From the NCBI GenBank assembly GCA_037043015.1, contig CM073328.1:3583409-3647408 (forward strand): 64,000 nucleotides of DNA. Reading direction: 5' to 3'. The number at the start of each line of letters is the position of its first letter. Within the stretch, counting starts at the first letter, position 1. The notes under the pieces were generated by a model. The model worked only from the letters and a program-made list of their open reading frames with translations. It made no database searches and was not told the origin of the DNA. The position numbers and the translations under genes were made by a program. Positions 1 to 12,300 of the stretch are shown piece by piece. The stretch is from Bryum argenteum (Eukaryota > Streptophyta > Bryopsida > Bryales > Bryaceae).

Positions 1-739
1 CCATATTTGCTACGATATCCCATGTATTTCTTGTACGCTACTGTATACAAGGAACTGGGTTCTTGGTCTCTTTTCACAATTTAAGTTTCAAAAATGCTCG
101 AAATGCAACGCTCATGGTATTGTTGGATAGATCTTCAAACTCTCTACAATATTGACCACATGTGTTTTGCCCAAATCTGGATATTCTGGTCTCTAATTCT
201 AGTAAAAAGCTTCGAGGTCATGTATACGCTATGTACTACACTTGACTCGGAACATCATAATACTCTACTTCATATGGTAGATCTGACCCATGTTTGGCCA
301 CTAGCATGTATATGAAGTTTACTACACATTTATACGGTCGGATCTTAATTTTGACCCTTCATTTGTTTGATGCATTCCAAAAAACATCTAGACACCTCAA
401 TAAAATCTCGACTTCCAAAACAGGAGTGGTCATGAAAGGGTTAAGGGTACCTATACAGTTAAGCTCATAAAGCACCTACTATAATTATAGTTGGGTGGGC
501 TATGATAATAACCCTCATTATACTCTACTTGCACTAATTTTTGAACTTGCATAATTCTTGTATTTTGGTGAGAACAAACAACGTAGTTTTGTTTTTGTGA
601 AGCATGTATTAATTGTAAAGCTATAGATCCCTAGTGATTTATATAGCAAAATTACCACCAACAAAGTCTTATTTATTTTGTATTTTAGTATGATTGTTTC
701 TCTCTTTCCAATTGTAAAGCTACTATACTTAAAGTAAGT
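1..739. other. AT-rich stretch without a recognisable gene
   Basis: No open frame longer than about 70 codons and no recognisable protein, RNA or terminal repeat was found. A TTAAGGG-like string near 438-447 resembles the ends of the TTAA-bounded elements further right, but I could not pair it with a second end. Confidence 0.5.
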
Positions 740-1822
740 ACTCCTACTTTAGTGTCAAACATTTTTTCCTAATTCGAAATGAGACTCCTGATATATGAAT
801 GAACCACATGAATGAGAACTTCAAAATTTACCCAAAGAAAAACTTAAACGCGCCTAGCTATCTTTAGCAAAAAAAAACATAATTTTGAAAAAAATGTCAT
901 AGATAAAAAGGAAAGCACGTTTTTTAGATCTTACACCGTACAAACATTCTTAAAAACTAATTATGAACTATGTGGACCATAATTTGAGTCATGAGACCCT
1001 ATAGATTGCAAGATCACAACGTATTGTACGCAAAACAAACTAAAAAATTTCATCATTTTTACTTTGAAGTGAAATTACTATCAACAAACCTATTGCAATA
1101 AATAAGTCAAGGACTTCAAAGTTGTTTGCATTCATCCTAATTGTACCCTTGCATCAGAAAAATTCATCAAAAACATTCCCTGACTTAAAGAAACGCCTTG
1201 CAATGATAAAAACTGCCAAAAAGTTTACAAAAGGAAAGTAGTCGAAAACTAAACCTCTCCCACTCAAATCTATCCCTTACCTTCAGAACATTGTTGATTA
1301 GATCAAGATTTCTTCCACTCAAACTAAACTCAATTCAAAATCCCTCCCAAAACAATAAAGTTGAACTCCAACATTGGATTAAGGAGAAACAACCCCTGAA
1401 AAATCATTCACTTTTTCACTTCTTTCATTGTAGAACATCATTGCAAATCTAATACCAAAAATATCTGGGTCAAAGAACTTCTAAGTAGAAAATTTATTGG
1501 AGACCAACCTAAGATCACACTTGTGTAATTTTTTTTTTTTTTTTTTTAAATTTCATGAAAAAGAATTTCGGGATCCAAAATAAAACATTGGAATAGTAAA
1601 ATACCCCACATTTTTCAAAAACCAAAAACTAATGAAACTGACACAAGAATTCATCCCATAAATTTTCAACATCAAGACTTTCATCTCATGAAAGTAAACA
1701 TTATTTGGAATCCAACCCAGAAAATTTCATCCAAAGCAACGCTCACATAAAGAAGATACAACTCTCGAAAGTTTTGGGTTGACATCCAAAATGATCAAAT
1801 TCAACATCTCGTTAAATTCTCC
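740..1822 (+). repeat. Degenerate copy of repeat family A
   Basis: This stretch follows the same order of sequence blocks as the better copies at 5701-6660 and 7017-8005: a 'cgtacaaac' block, 'gtggacc..aatttgagtcatgag', 'tttcatcatttt.actttga', 'cctattgcaat', and lastly a 'catccaaaatg' block. It is strongly diverged and both ends are worn away, so the borders are approximate. It shows no conserved reading frame and is most likely an old non-autonomous transposon copy. Confidence 0.55.
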
Positions 1823-3192
1823 ATACATTATTGAAATCATACGTTCTTACGGCCATTCAAACTCCCTTGCACTTACCTACACAACCATCTTAAATTTCTA
1901 AATTCCAACAAGAACTACCATTTGAGGTACTGTTACCTTACAAAAAAGAATCATATAAGTTATGGAATCATCTATAATATTTTGTAGAATCCAACCAATA
2001 CCAAGAGGAGGAGAGGGAAAGTAGAAGGAGAGGGGAAGTGATAATCAAAAGGGGCATGAAGAAGAAGATGATAATGATATGTTGTTGTTGTACACACATG
2101 TTGGCATGTTGGTTATGATACACCCACCTCGTATGGAAATCATCATTGGAGTCCTCTTCACTCAACTCAGATCTCTACCCACAGAGATGAAGATGAGGGT
2201 GTCATGATAATATTATGTTGTTGGCTTATCAAGCTTATGCTTGAGAGAGTCAGACCAGGAAATAGTTTTTTTAACTTTAGGAGAGAAGCCTTAAGTAGTG
2301 CTTTGATTACTATTTGGTCATGTACCGGTATTTGAGTATTCGCAGGAGACTCTTCACCTTCTCCTCCGGAAGTGTGAGAAATAATCTCTCTCCTTGTCAG
2401 GCTCCGTCCCCCTTTGTCGGGGCGCAATGGTTCGTGGCAGCTACCAACGGAGGCACCCTAGAATCCGTGGGGACCTCCCAAGGTCATTTTTGATAATTTT
2501 GAATTCAAATTTGAGGTTTGGGACCCCAAGTTACCCTATTAGAAAACCTATTGCTTGGCATTTAATGTCTATACATCAAAAAATTAGGGGGCTCATTATC
2601 CCTCCTCCATCCTCCTTGGTAGCTGCTACGAACGCTTACCCTTGTCGGGGATTATTTCCTGCATTGCCCTCATTGGAGGTGATTGCTGTGTACATAAGGT
2701 CCATGGTTTCCAATGGCAGGTCACTGAGGGTGGTAATAGTATTCGTAATACACTTTCCGGTTTTGGGCTCAGTCATTTGAGGGAAGCTCCCGTCCCGTAA
2801 TGCCCGCTTCAGAGAGGGGATTACAGCATGACGCATCTTATAGGAAAAAACTTGGGCAGACGAAACCTGAGAGTGTGTTACGCCGCAGGAGCCCCCGTTC
2901 GAATACCCTCCCGTCGGGGGCTCCTGCTATACAACATAGTTAGAGACAACAAAGTGTTTTTTTGTTTGTTTTTTTTTTTAAAAAAAAATAAAAATAAATT
3001 AACCAATTAATGTGATAATTGTTGTATCCAATACATGGTGAATTAGGGCAAGATTCTTGCCCCGCCAAATTTTGTTTTTTGTTTTTGGAGTTCTCTGCTA
3101 AGTACTATGAAGAGACATCTGCTTCTTAGTACAAACAGGTTTTAACGTGTAAACTTTGTCCCTTTGAATGTTGGAGTTGTATTTGTTGTGTC
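1823..3192. other. Non-coding stretch with hairpin and poly-T/poly-A tract
   Basis: No protein family was recognised; the open frames here (up to 128 codons) overlap on both strands and lack coding character. 2957-2995 is a T-rich run followed by an A-rich run. A perfect-armed hairpin lies at 2885-2927. Several C-rich/G-rich pairs between 2400 and 2930 suggest an old foldback element whose outer ends I could not define. Confidence 0.4.
2885..2927. repeat. GC-rich inverted repeat (hairpin)
   Basis: Perfect 13-bp arms (GCAGGAGCCCCCG and its complement) flank a 17-nt loop containing a TTCGAAT motif reminiscent of a tRNA T-loop/B box. It may be the remnant of a tRNA-derived element or simply a MITE end; nothing decides between these. 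Confidence 0.6.
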
Positions 3193-3735
3193 GCTTAACC
3201 CCTGAGCGCCCCTGCCGACTAAATGTGTCCGCCAGGAATTCCGTCAGTCAGAAGTCAACCATTGTTTGACCATTATAGAAACCAAATCCGTGCGGTGAAA
3301 TCCATCCCAATTTTTCCCACACCTTCGCATCCATGTTCTTCATGTTTCTCAACGGTGAAATTGAAAATAATCAATTTCTGCAAAAATGGCACCCGATAAG
3401 CTTGGGCACGGTCTGCGCACCTTGATTTTCGGGCTTTTTTTTTTTTTTTTTTTTTGACACATACGACCTCGAGATTGAGAGTCGCAGCAATGGACTGACT
3501 CTGACTCTAACACATGCGACCGGTTTGTTTTTCCGGAATTACAAACACGGACATCCCATCAGGGTGCAAGTGAAGGTTGATCGAATGGCATTTTTGCCTC
3601 CACAGAGGATCGAACTTGTGACCTCGTGGGTTCAACCACAAGCACCTACCACCTGCACCCGTCTTACGGGTAGTTTATAAGGTCATTTCGGACCCAATTT
3701 TCGGGCTTTTTGGAGGGGGCGCTCAGGGGTTAAGC
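3193..3735. mobile_element. TTAA-ended TIR element (family D) with nested SINE
   Basis: The stretch is bounded by a perfect 20-bp inverted repeat, GCTTAACCCCTGAGCGCCCC at 3193-3212 and its complement at 3716-3735. Its tip is closely related to the ends of element families A and B elsewhere in this window (TTAACCCCTAAACGCCC). The element has no open frame of its own and so is non-autonomous. A 257-bp SINE interrupts it, so before that insertion it was only about 270 bp long. TTAA followed by CCC is the end structure known for the piggyBac superfamily; that assignment is inference. Confidence 0.75.
3440..3696 (-). mobile_element. tRNA-derived SINE (minus strand)
   Basis: Read on the minus strand, the element has a 5' head, an A-box-like segment (GGTGGTAGGTGCTTGTGG) and about 30 nt later a B-box-like segment (AGTTCGATCC). 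It ends in an A-tract, seen here as the T-run near 3435-3455. The 15-bp sequence ATTTTCGGGCTTTTT occurs at both 3425-3439 and 3697-3711, the expected target-site duplication of LINE-mediated retroposition. It sits inside the TIR element at 3193-3735 and therefore inserted after it. The internal pol III promoter layout matches plant tRNA-derived SINEs in general; I cannot name the family. Confidence 0.8.
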
Positions 3736-4386
3736 CCATGTTGTAGATTGATTGACCTTGGAAGCTTTTTCAAAGTAGCTTTTTCTAAGCAACTTTGTTG
3801 TAGCTTCCTCGAAGTTCCCTCTAATGTTACTTGTTAAACGATGCGCTTTGGCTTCCTCCCTTCCTTGTTGAATAACAATACTCCTTCCTTGATGCCAATT
3901 GTGAGTGAGCGCGAGTTCTCTACCAATGAGTGGATGGCGTCAATCTTGGTCCCTTGCAGCAATTCACAATATTGTGCTTTGGAAAATTTAGAGACCTTCT
4001 TGTGGGGCTTATGAAAGTCTAGCATCTCATCTTGTGACCTATTGGCTCAAAGTTTGTTTGACTCTTACAAATAGTCCTGTTGGCGCGTGCTTTTCTTTTG
4101 CGCCAATAATCACGATGCCCTAAGGAACAAATCCAACAAAAATCAAGTTGTTGTAACTATATTTGGCATACAAATAGTGATATTGGGTTGGAAAACGCCT
4201 ACAAAGCACACAATTCGATCTCTAAGAAAATATTAGACAAGAGTCTACATGAAGTGATACGAGGTTTCACAACAAAGAATGTAAGCTGTAGGATTATTTG
4301 GTTGTAGGCATCATAAAGCTCATTCTCCTAGATGATCCGAAATTCTCAAAGGAGACCTATAAAATAACATGGGGGGGGGGGACTAA

Positions 4387-4545
4387 GGGTCCGTTTACAC
4401 TTCGGTGGAGAAGGCCACCAATCGGTCAAGACTTTTATATTCAACCAATCAGTTTTCAAAAGCCTCAGTTTCAACCAATCACAGCTGAGATTTTTTTCTT
4501 AATTTCTTAAGGAGTGGACTTCTCCACCGTAGTGTAAATGTGCCC
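4387..4545. mobile_element. 159-bp MITE with TAA target duplication
   Basis: The ends form an imperfect inverted repeat of about 27 bp (GGGTCCGTTTACACTTCGG on the left against GGGCACATTTACACTACGG on the complement of the right). They are flanked on both sides by TAA (4384-4386 and 4546-4548). A three-base TAA/TWA duplication with GGG-type tips is typical of PIF/Harbinger (Tourist-like) MITEs. There is no coding capacity. A run of ten or more G lies just to the left at about 4371. Confidence 0.85.
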
Positions 4546-4598
4546 TAAACCCGAACACCTTCATTCATACAAAGAATAGCCTCTTTGTCCTGTGGCCA

Positions 4599-5214
4599 TT
4601 AACCCTTAAGCGGGCCGAATGTCGAAAAACGACATTTTGGATGACACCAACTTTGGAGAGCCATAACTTCTTCATCCGGACTCCGTTTTGGACGAAATCA
4701 CTTGGGTTGGGTCCCAAATCAAGTCTAGTTTATGTAATGAAAATCTCAGACCCATACAATGAAGTATGAATTAATGGCATGCATTTCAGTGACAGCAGCC
4801 TAGTTTTAGACATTTTTTCCTTTGTAAAATTTAGGGCAGTTTTCACCATTGCAGGGCCATAATTTGCACAAAGAAATTTTTCTCATGGTTTTTTTTTGTT
4901 CAAGGATGCTACTGAGATGAAGGTGAACAACATTCTAATTGGTGACTTTTTCATTGCAATAAGTCTAATGGTAGCATTTTCACTTTAAAGTGAAAATGAT
5001 GAAATTATGTGATCATTTTTGAGTATTAATACATTATGATCTCGCAATCTATGAAGCCTCATGACTCAAAATTTGACCCACATGATGTTCAATATGTCTA
5101 CAACAAGATTGTACGGTTGAGATTTGGATAACACACTTTTACCTCCACCTATGACAATGCTTTTGAGGATGTGTTCATTTTACTACAAATGAGTCAAACC
5201 ATTTAGGGGTTAAG
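4599..5214 (+). mobile_element. Repeat family A copy 1 (TTAACCC ends)
   Basis: It starts with TTAACCCTTAAGCGGGCC and ends with ATTTAGGGGTTAAG, so both tips carry TTAA next to a C/G triplet. The body matches the copy at 7017-8005 in the same order: 'aatgtcg...acattttggatg', 'gagccataac..cttcatcc..actccgttttgga', 'caaatcaagtctagttt', then 'gtacggttgagat'. It is shorter than that copy, so an internal part is missing. It has no coding capacity. Confidence 0.7.
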
Positions 5215-5700
5215 GTAAAAACATTACGAACAGACGTTGTATTCACGCCAATCTTCGATTTGAAGATTGGAGTTCTTATCTATCTATCTATCATCATCTA
5301 TCATCTACAAAGAATAGAAAAATCATTCATTTGACTTTCATGCTACAATTGCCCTCTTCACCCAATCAATCAAACCAACGTCCAAATCAAAATCAAAGTT
5401 CGGATTCATTCACTTTTTACGTGGCCTGTCATGCCCTTTTTGACTTACATAAAGCCATGAATCTTCCAGAGCTGCTGAATTATTTGGTTACTGAGTTTGT
5501 ACGGAGCCTCTGTACCTCCGCATGAATTCACCTCAATCATTTAAAACCATTTTTCAATACATGCAGGGCAAGTCCTTTTTTTTACAGTTGGACACCAGGG
5601 CAAATGGAAAGACAGTTAATAAAACTCAAAGCCACATGTGTGTGCTTTGTCGGTGGCCAATGATCTTTATCTACAGTGGGTCTGAATTTTTGCTGCAATT
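5215..5700. other. Short gap with TATC microsatellite
   Basis: An irregular (TATC)n/(ATC)n run lies near 5276-5308. I see no recognisable gene; two short open frames here lack any family resemblance. Confidence 0.5.
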
Positions 5701-6660
5701 TTAACCCCTAAACGCCCAAGCCTATTTTTAGTAGAAAAGCACATTTCCATAGAAATCATCATAGATGAAAATCAAGAGAAGCTATTAAGATCTCAACCGT
5801 ACAAACTTGTAATAGACTTATCGAAGATCATGTGGACCAAAATTTGAGTCATGAGGCCTTATAGATCAGGAGATCATAAAATATTAATATGAAAAACAAA
5901 CTGCAAAATTTCATCATTTTCACTTTGAGGAAATGCTACCAATATACCTATTGCAATGAAAAAATCACCAACTAGATAGATGTTCACCTTCATCTCAATA
6001 AGTCCTTTACCCAACAAAATTCATCAAAAAAAATTCTTGGCTCAAATAAAAGCCATGCAATGGTAAAAACTAACGAACATTTTACAAAGGAAAAATAGTC
6101 CAAATCTAAACCCTTTGCATTCAATTTCATGCCTTATCTTCAAAACATCTTCGATCTTGTTAAGGTTTCTACCACTTAGACTAGACTCCAATTGGAGGCC
6201 ATCCCAAAAAATTAAGTTGAAATCCAACAGTGGATGAGGGAGATATAGCTCCTCAAATATCATCCATTTTCTCACTTTTTCTGTTGACAAAACATCATTG
6301 CAAATCCAAGAGCAAAATCATTTGGATCAAAAAACTTCTCACTACAAAGTTGTTAAGAATCATGACCATGAAAAAAAAAATCATGAAAAACTATTTTTGA
6401 TTTCACATAATTGGCTTGCAATGGTAATACATGCCCCATGCTTGGAATCCCAAAAACAAGAGCTGTCTTCACTAAAGTGCATTCCATTAATTCATACTTT
6501 ATTGTATGGGCTTGAAAATTCTACAACACAAACTAGACTTGATTTGGAACCTAACCCAAGTGATTTCATCCAAAACGGACCTCGGATGAGGAAGATATGG
6601 CTCTTCAAAGTTTCTGGATGTACATCCACAATGTCGTTTTTCGACATCGTGGGCGTTTAA
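5701..6660 (-). mobile_element. Repeat family A copy 2 (left arm of large palindrome)
   Basis: It begins TTAACCCCTAAACGCCC at 5701 and ends GGGCGTTTAA at 6651-6660. Read in reverse it matches 7017-8005 almost base for base over nearly 1 kb, so the two copies face each other around the element at 6661-7016. Open frames of 82 and 120 codons appear in both arms only because the DNA is duplicated; they resemble no known protein and other copies do not keep them open. Confidence 0.85.
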
Positions 6661-7016
6661 CCCTTAAACGCCCATGGGGTCTAAAACGGGCAGCCCAAAA
6701 TTGGATCACAGCATCTCTTGGACTTGGGCATCATGAATAGTGCACTTTTCGAACTTGGGCACCATGAATGCACCAATCAATGATGAGCTTGCAACCTCCT
6801 ACAAGGTTATGTACAACCCCAACCTTGCTACCACGATCCTTTCAAAGCACAAAATCAATCATACAAATTGTGGTTTAAATTGTAAAATTTCACTTTTTGA
6901 ATGCATCACAAGAAAGTGACCAGTTTGACATCAAAACATAAGTGAAAAGTTGAGTATAGTGAGAGCTACAAAGAAGATTCTGATGGAAGGTGACCCCTCG
7001 GGTCACCTTGGGCGTT
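6661..7016 (+). mobile_element. Repeat family B copy 1 (spacer of the palindrome)
   Basis: It is bounded by CCCTTAAACGCCC and GGGCGTTTAA. Its body ('gggcagcccaaaattgg', 'gcatcatgaatagtgcac', 'ttgcaacctcctacaaggtt', 'catcaatgatgagctt'-type blocks) is found again in inverted orientation at 39815-40184. A small hairpin (GGTGACCCCTCGGGTCACC) near 6990-7008 is matched by a hairpin at the same place in the other copy. It is non-coding. Its tips are the same as those of family A but its body is different. Confidence 0.8.
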
Positions 7017-8005
7017 TAACCCCTAAACGTCCCCAATGTCGTTTTTCTACATTTTGGATGGAGGGCAGAAACTTTGAAGAGCCATAACGCCTTCATCCAA
7101 ACTCCGTTTTGGATGAAATCACTTGTGTTGGGTTCCAAATCAAGTCTAGTTTGTGTTGTAAAATTTGCAAGCCCATACAATAAAGTATGAATTAATGGAA
7201 TGCACTTTAGTGAAGGCAGCTCTTGTTTTTGGGTTTCCAAGCATGGGGCATGTATTACCATTGCAAGCCAATTATGTGAAATTAAAAATAGTTTTTCATG
7301 ATTTTTTTTTTTCATGGTCATGATTTTAAGGTGATTCTTAACAACTTTGTAGTGAGAAGTTTTTTGATCCAAATGATTTTGCTCTTGGATTTGCAATGAT
7401 GTTTTGTCAACAGAAAAAGTGAGAAAATGGATGATATTTGAGGAGCTATATCTCCCTCATCCACTGTTGGATTTCAACTTAATTTTTTGGGATGGCCTCC
7501 AATTGGAGTCTAGTCTAAGTGGTAGAAACCTTAACAAGATCGAAGATGTTTTGAAGATAAGGCATGAAATTGAATGCAAAGGGTCTAGTTTTGGACTATT
7601 TTTCCTTTGTAAATTTATCGGCAGTTTTTACCATTGCATGGCTTTTATTTGAGCCAAGAAATTTTTTTTATGAATTTTTTTTGAGTAAAGGACTTATTGA
7701 GATGAAGGTGAACATCTTTCTAGTTGGTCACTTTTTCATTGCAATAGGTAGATTGGTAGCATTTCCACCTCAAAGTGAAAATGATGAAATTTTGCAGTTT
7801 GTTTTCAGTAATAATATGTTATGATCTCCCGATCTATAAGGCCTCATGACTCAAATTTTGGTCCATATGATCTTCGATAAGTCTAATACAAGTTTGTACG
7901 GTTGAGATCTTATTAGCTTCTCTTCATTTTCATCTATGATGATTTTTATGGAAATGTGCTGTTCTGCTAAAAATAGGCTGGGACGTTTAGGGGTTAAGGG
8001 TTAAG
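7017..8005 (+). mobile_element. Repeat family A copy 3 (right arm of large palindrome)
   Basis: It runs from TTAACCCCTAAACGTCCCC to GGGACGTTTAGGGGTTAA, followed by two more GGGTTAA units (about 7996-8012). It is the inverted partner of 5701-6660. High similarity between the arms indicates a recent inverted duplication or two recent insertions of the same family. No credible coding region. Confidence 0.85.
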
Positions 8006-8375
8006 GGTTAACCTCTAAAGATGCAATGTTGGTGCTCTTGGGGCTTTTGGGGTTAAAGTGTCTTAAGATTATGTTATGATAAATGGGATGAAGAAAATTA
8101 TTCTTGTGGGAGCAATTCGAAATATGAAATGATTTGGAATTGTAGTAGACTATGCGGAATTTACCGGAAAGTTCATTTGACTTGTTTAGTTATCGGTTTT
8201 CATGCTATTGGTGAAGGAATGATTGTGCGTAGTTAATATGTTAGATGAAATTAATTCTTGACTTGTGAGGTTTATATATACTTTGTGGTTTTGTCTTGCT
8301 TGGGTTTGTGTGATGGTTGTATTGTACAAAATTAGGGGTGGGGTTGTCTCTATACATTGGCTTTCTAAGGTTTGC

Positions 8376-8376
<1 letters not shown>

Positions 8377-8420
<44 letters not shown>
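8377..8420. repeat. Poly-T tract of about 44 bases
   Basis: Uninterrupted T-run. It could be the A-tail of a minus-strand retroposon, but no SINE or LINE body and no target duplication were found next to it. Confidence 0.9.
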
Positions 8421-8499
8421 CCCTATGAGGTCCCTTGTAGAAACTTCAACTTTCATTAATATATTTCTTGTGTTTTGATGTATTCGAAGCATTATACCT

Positions 8500-8757
8500 G
8501 TGCAATGGTAACATTTGTCCCTTAAAGCATTGTCTTTACCCTTGAGAAACTTGAAAAAACAAAAACGCGCTTCACTAAAATGCATGTCATTGATTTTTAC
8601 TTCGTTGTACGAGTCCCTCATTCTGACTGCACAGACTAAACTTAATTCAGTACCAATACCAAGTGCTTTCATCAAAAAAGGACTTCAAATGAAGAAATTA
8701 TAACTCCTCAAAGTTTCTCCCTGTATCCAAAATGTCGTTTTTCAACATCAAGGGTTA
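8500..8757 (-). repeat. Repeat family A fragment (copy 5)
   Basis: It matches the right half of the copy at 5701-6660: 'cttcactaaa.tgcat', 'ttcat.ctt..ttgta', 'aagtg.tttcatc.aaa.cgga'-type blocks, ending 'ccaaaatgtcgtttttcaacat'. The outer tip is reduced to 'aagggttatc'. It is diverged and non-coding. Confidence 0.65.
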
Positions 8758-9329
8758 TCTAAATTTGTCATTAATCAAGTATTTTTTAATACTCAAATAC
8801 CAAATTTTGTAAAATTGGAGGTTCTATTATTTGACCTTTTTCTTTACAATGTGCGTAATAAATTATGACAATTTTAACAACCAATTAAGCAATTGTGCAC
8901 TTGTATGTATAAAAGTGCACTTATGTAAGTAATCTTCAATGTGTACTTCAAAACCCAAATATATGGTTTGGAGAATTGGTTCTTTGGTAAAAAAATCCAT
9001 TAGTTGAAAACCATATAGTTTTTGTACAATAATACATGTTAGAGAATAAATAGTTTTACCCAATGTACTCAAGAATCATTTGTAATATTTTTCACTTAAT
9101 ATGGTGAAGTCCTACTTGCATTATGAGACATAGTACACGGAAAATAATAAACATTATACATTTGTAAGTATACTTGTAGATACAAAAATTGGTATTACCC
9201 AAATCCTTGTAATCATTTCTAACTCTACGTCTACCACTACACCTTCACCGGATACATTTAACTTGTTCATACATGAACACTTCATATCAATTACCATACA
9301 AACCACGATAAATGTACTATGATCATAAC

Positions 9330-12300
9330 CTACTCATTGGTATTTAAGGCTGCCTGTAAGCGTTCGTCATCAATAGCTTCTGTTTGCATGGCTATATATT
9401 CGAGAATGTGTGTCTTTGTGGACTGAGGAATACGAACTCTCTTCTCTACGTGCACTCCGTGTACTATGCGCTTCTCCGACGGTTGAACGACATTCTCCGA
9501 TACGGGTTGTTCATCAAACCATGAAAAGATACACGCCTCCTTCGGTACCCAACTGTGCCTCTCTCCAGATGGCTCCCACAAGGACTCCATGCAATTCGCA
9601 TAGCGTTGTCTCGTAGACCCTAGTTCTTCAACGACCCCTTCTCTCATAATGGGGCAATACCAACATACTTTAATCTTTAACCTCCATGAGTTTTTCCCCT
9701 CTTCAATCACCTTTCCTAGGTAAAAGGGTATGCCTGCTTCTACCTCCTCCCGAACAACACTCGAAACAACAAATTGACCAAAGATTGATGTCCGTCTCGA
9801 GATTGAATGATGGAAACGGATCGCCGCTACCTCCTTCTTCGCCTCGTCATCGAGATTTCTTCGTTGACGCAATGTCGACTAGTTCGTCGTCTTTGTATGC
9901 ACCGCTTGATTTGATGGTCTCTCCTTCGTGGTCCAAAGTATCCACGAGCCTCTGCACTCGGAAGCATGCCCACAATCTCATCAACAACGGTTATTTCGCG
10001 AGTTTCAAATAATAGTATTCTCCCTTGGTATCGGAGAGAAGCATCGTGAAGGTTGGGCATTGGACTCATAGGATGGCCAAAACGGTGATGACTCGTGATC
10101 GGCGATGCGGTCCTTTTTTGGAAACTCTGCTAAATATTGTTTCAACCTTTGTGCCTCATGTTTTGCATCACGGTTGACTTCCACGTATTGCAATCTTTGA
10201 ATACACCTATCCTCAGTACGCAATAAAATCGTCTAACGCCTTGAGCTCTCGCTCATCCGCTGCATATACAGTCGCAAAATCGGGTCGTTCGAACCTGTTC
10301 GGGATGAATCTCAAAGTTTGATCCCCTCTCTCTGGTCCCCAAGCATCCTTGCAATAGTGCTTATGTTGGACCCCGACCTTAAAGCACCCTCGCGATTGCT
10401 AGAATAGAATCTCATGTGGTGTGGAAATGTAATGCCAACCAATGAATCCGATCCTCACAATAGGTGCGAGAGTTACGAACTTTTTCCAATCCCATACATT
10501 CTCTAAAAGTCGTACGCTTACAAATGCCTCCGTGGGGGACGTTCCCCGTTCAATGAGAGTAAACATTTCCTTCAAAGAGTTTACGTCTGATCTCTTCAAG
10601 GTGTTTGAGATACAACTAAACCGTTGATCGATATCTTCATGCGTATGACCCACGATGAGGAAGGATAGTTCCACTTCCTGAAAAAATCCCAATCCCACCA
10701 AAGTTGCACACATTGCGAACATATAAATATTTTTGTTCTCGCGTGTGCAGTTGTCCGCTTGGATGCGTAATGTTGGTGGCAAGAATCCCTTCCTCCGTAA
10801 TACGTCCCCTATCACATGTAATAATGTGCTCACGACTTGGTTGCTATCATGCTTGTGGTGAGCTCCGAACCACACATCACAGTACAATCCAATCCCATGC
10901 ACCAACGCCCCGCATAGATGGGTCTTCACGAACCGGTTCGATATTCTTCACGGTCTGACGTATTCGGGGTACCATGGTTGTATTCTGATCCATGCCATCT
11001 ACTATGATACACATGTACATCTCAGGGTTGATATAACAAGACCTCTTGAATATCCAATAATGTCTACGTTCCTCCATTTGATTGAGCAAATGTAACATGA
11101 ACACCTCTTTAATCCTTATCTTGGCATCGGCATTGGTTGTCCCTTCCATGGCACATTTGTACTCCCAACAATGATAACATTTTGAGAACCTAGAGAACGG
11201 GGGTACTTGGACATGGGGATACCTTAGGCGCCACATCCTCCGAAATGAGCTCATGGATATGGTTTTTCGTTGCAAATTCTCTTCACCTCCTCGTTCACGT
11301 AATTGAATACATCGATTTCTGTTGTTCATGGGGAGAAGAATAAGCGGCACAACCTCGTTGTCACTCTTGCGTCGAATGGATCGGTGGGGTTGAGGACAAC
11401 CGCTTCATCCACGAAGACTTAAAGCATGCCTCGGCAAAGCAGATTTCTAGTTCTCTCTCTAATCGGATCTCGAAAGGGTATTACCGTGAATAGTCCACCC
11501 TACCATATATCAAACAATCTTTTTCAAGTCCTTGAAACGCCGTTGTGAATATCCGACCGCTCAAACAGAGCATGCATTGCAAACCTCTTTGCCGTCAACT
11601 TTGTCACAAACTTATCTCTACGATTTCCATCGGTTTGTGTATAGAACGAAACCAACATCTCGCCTCACCCATGTACTCCGGATTGAATACGTAGACCCCA
11701 TGCATTATATCAAGACGTCCAAGATATACCTTGGCGGAATATCTCATAAACAATTTCTCTTGCATCTACCTTTTGCTATTGCATTTTGCACGCTCATCAA
11801 TGTTACTTTGGCTTGTGCACCATCAGCTGGTCTTCTCTCCCTTGCGACTCGCCTTGTCCGATTCTGCATAGAATACCGTCTGTGCGTTTGTCTTACAAAT
11901 GCCACCCATCTCTCTATGTGGTAGATCTCGGATGTTGTTAGAAGGAGGCTGAGAAAATGGTGAATTTTCATGTACGGGATTTGAACCTTGACTACTTCTT
12001 CGTGATGTCTCATTGGAGCTTGGTGTGCGAAACTCCTCATGGAAATCAAATATCGGAGTCATCATCGGTACATGTGGCATTTGAGATCCCTCTTCACCTC
12101 GTGCGTGTAAAATATTGGAATCCAAACCCACTACACGTACCAAAGAGCGGTCCCAACGAATCGTCAGTCCCTTAGACAATCCTAATCGTTCTCCAACTAC
12201 ATCTCCGGTCCAGTGTAATTCATCATCTACATGAGTCACATGTACTGCCACCTCAAAGGGAAACAATCTCATTCCGTTCAATTCCATGCCACTTTTGAAT

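Noticed and set aside
6042..7652. Open frames of 82-126 codons, present in similar form in both arms of the palindrome, as candidate genes
   Set aside because: They are similar only because the DNA is an inverted duplication. Other copies of the same repeat (4599-5214, 37985-38862) do not keep the frames open and no family resemblance exists.
8241..8459. Frames with poly-Phe or poly-Lys
   Set aside because: Both are translations of the 44-base T-run and its complement.
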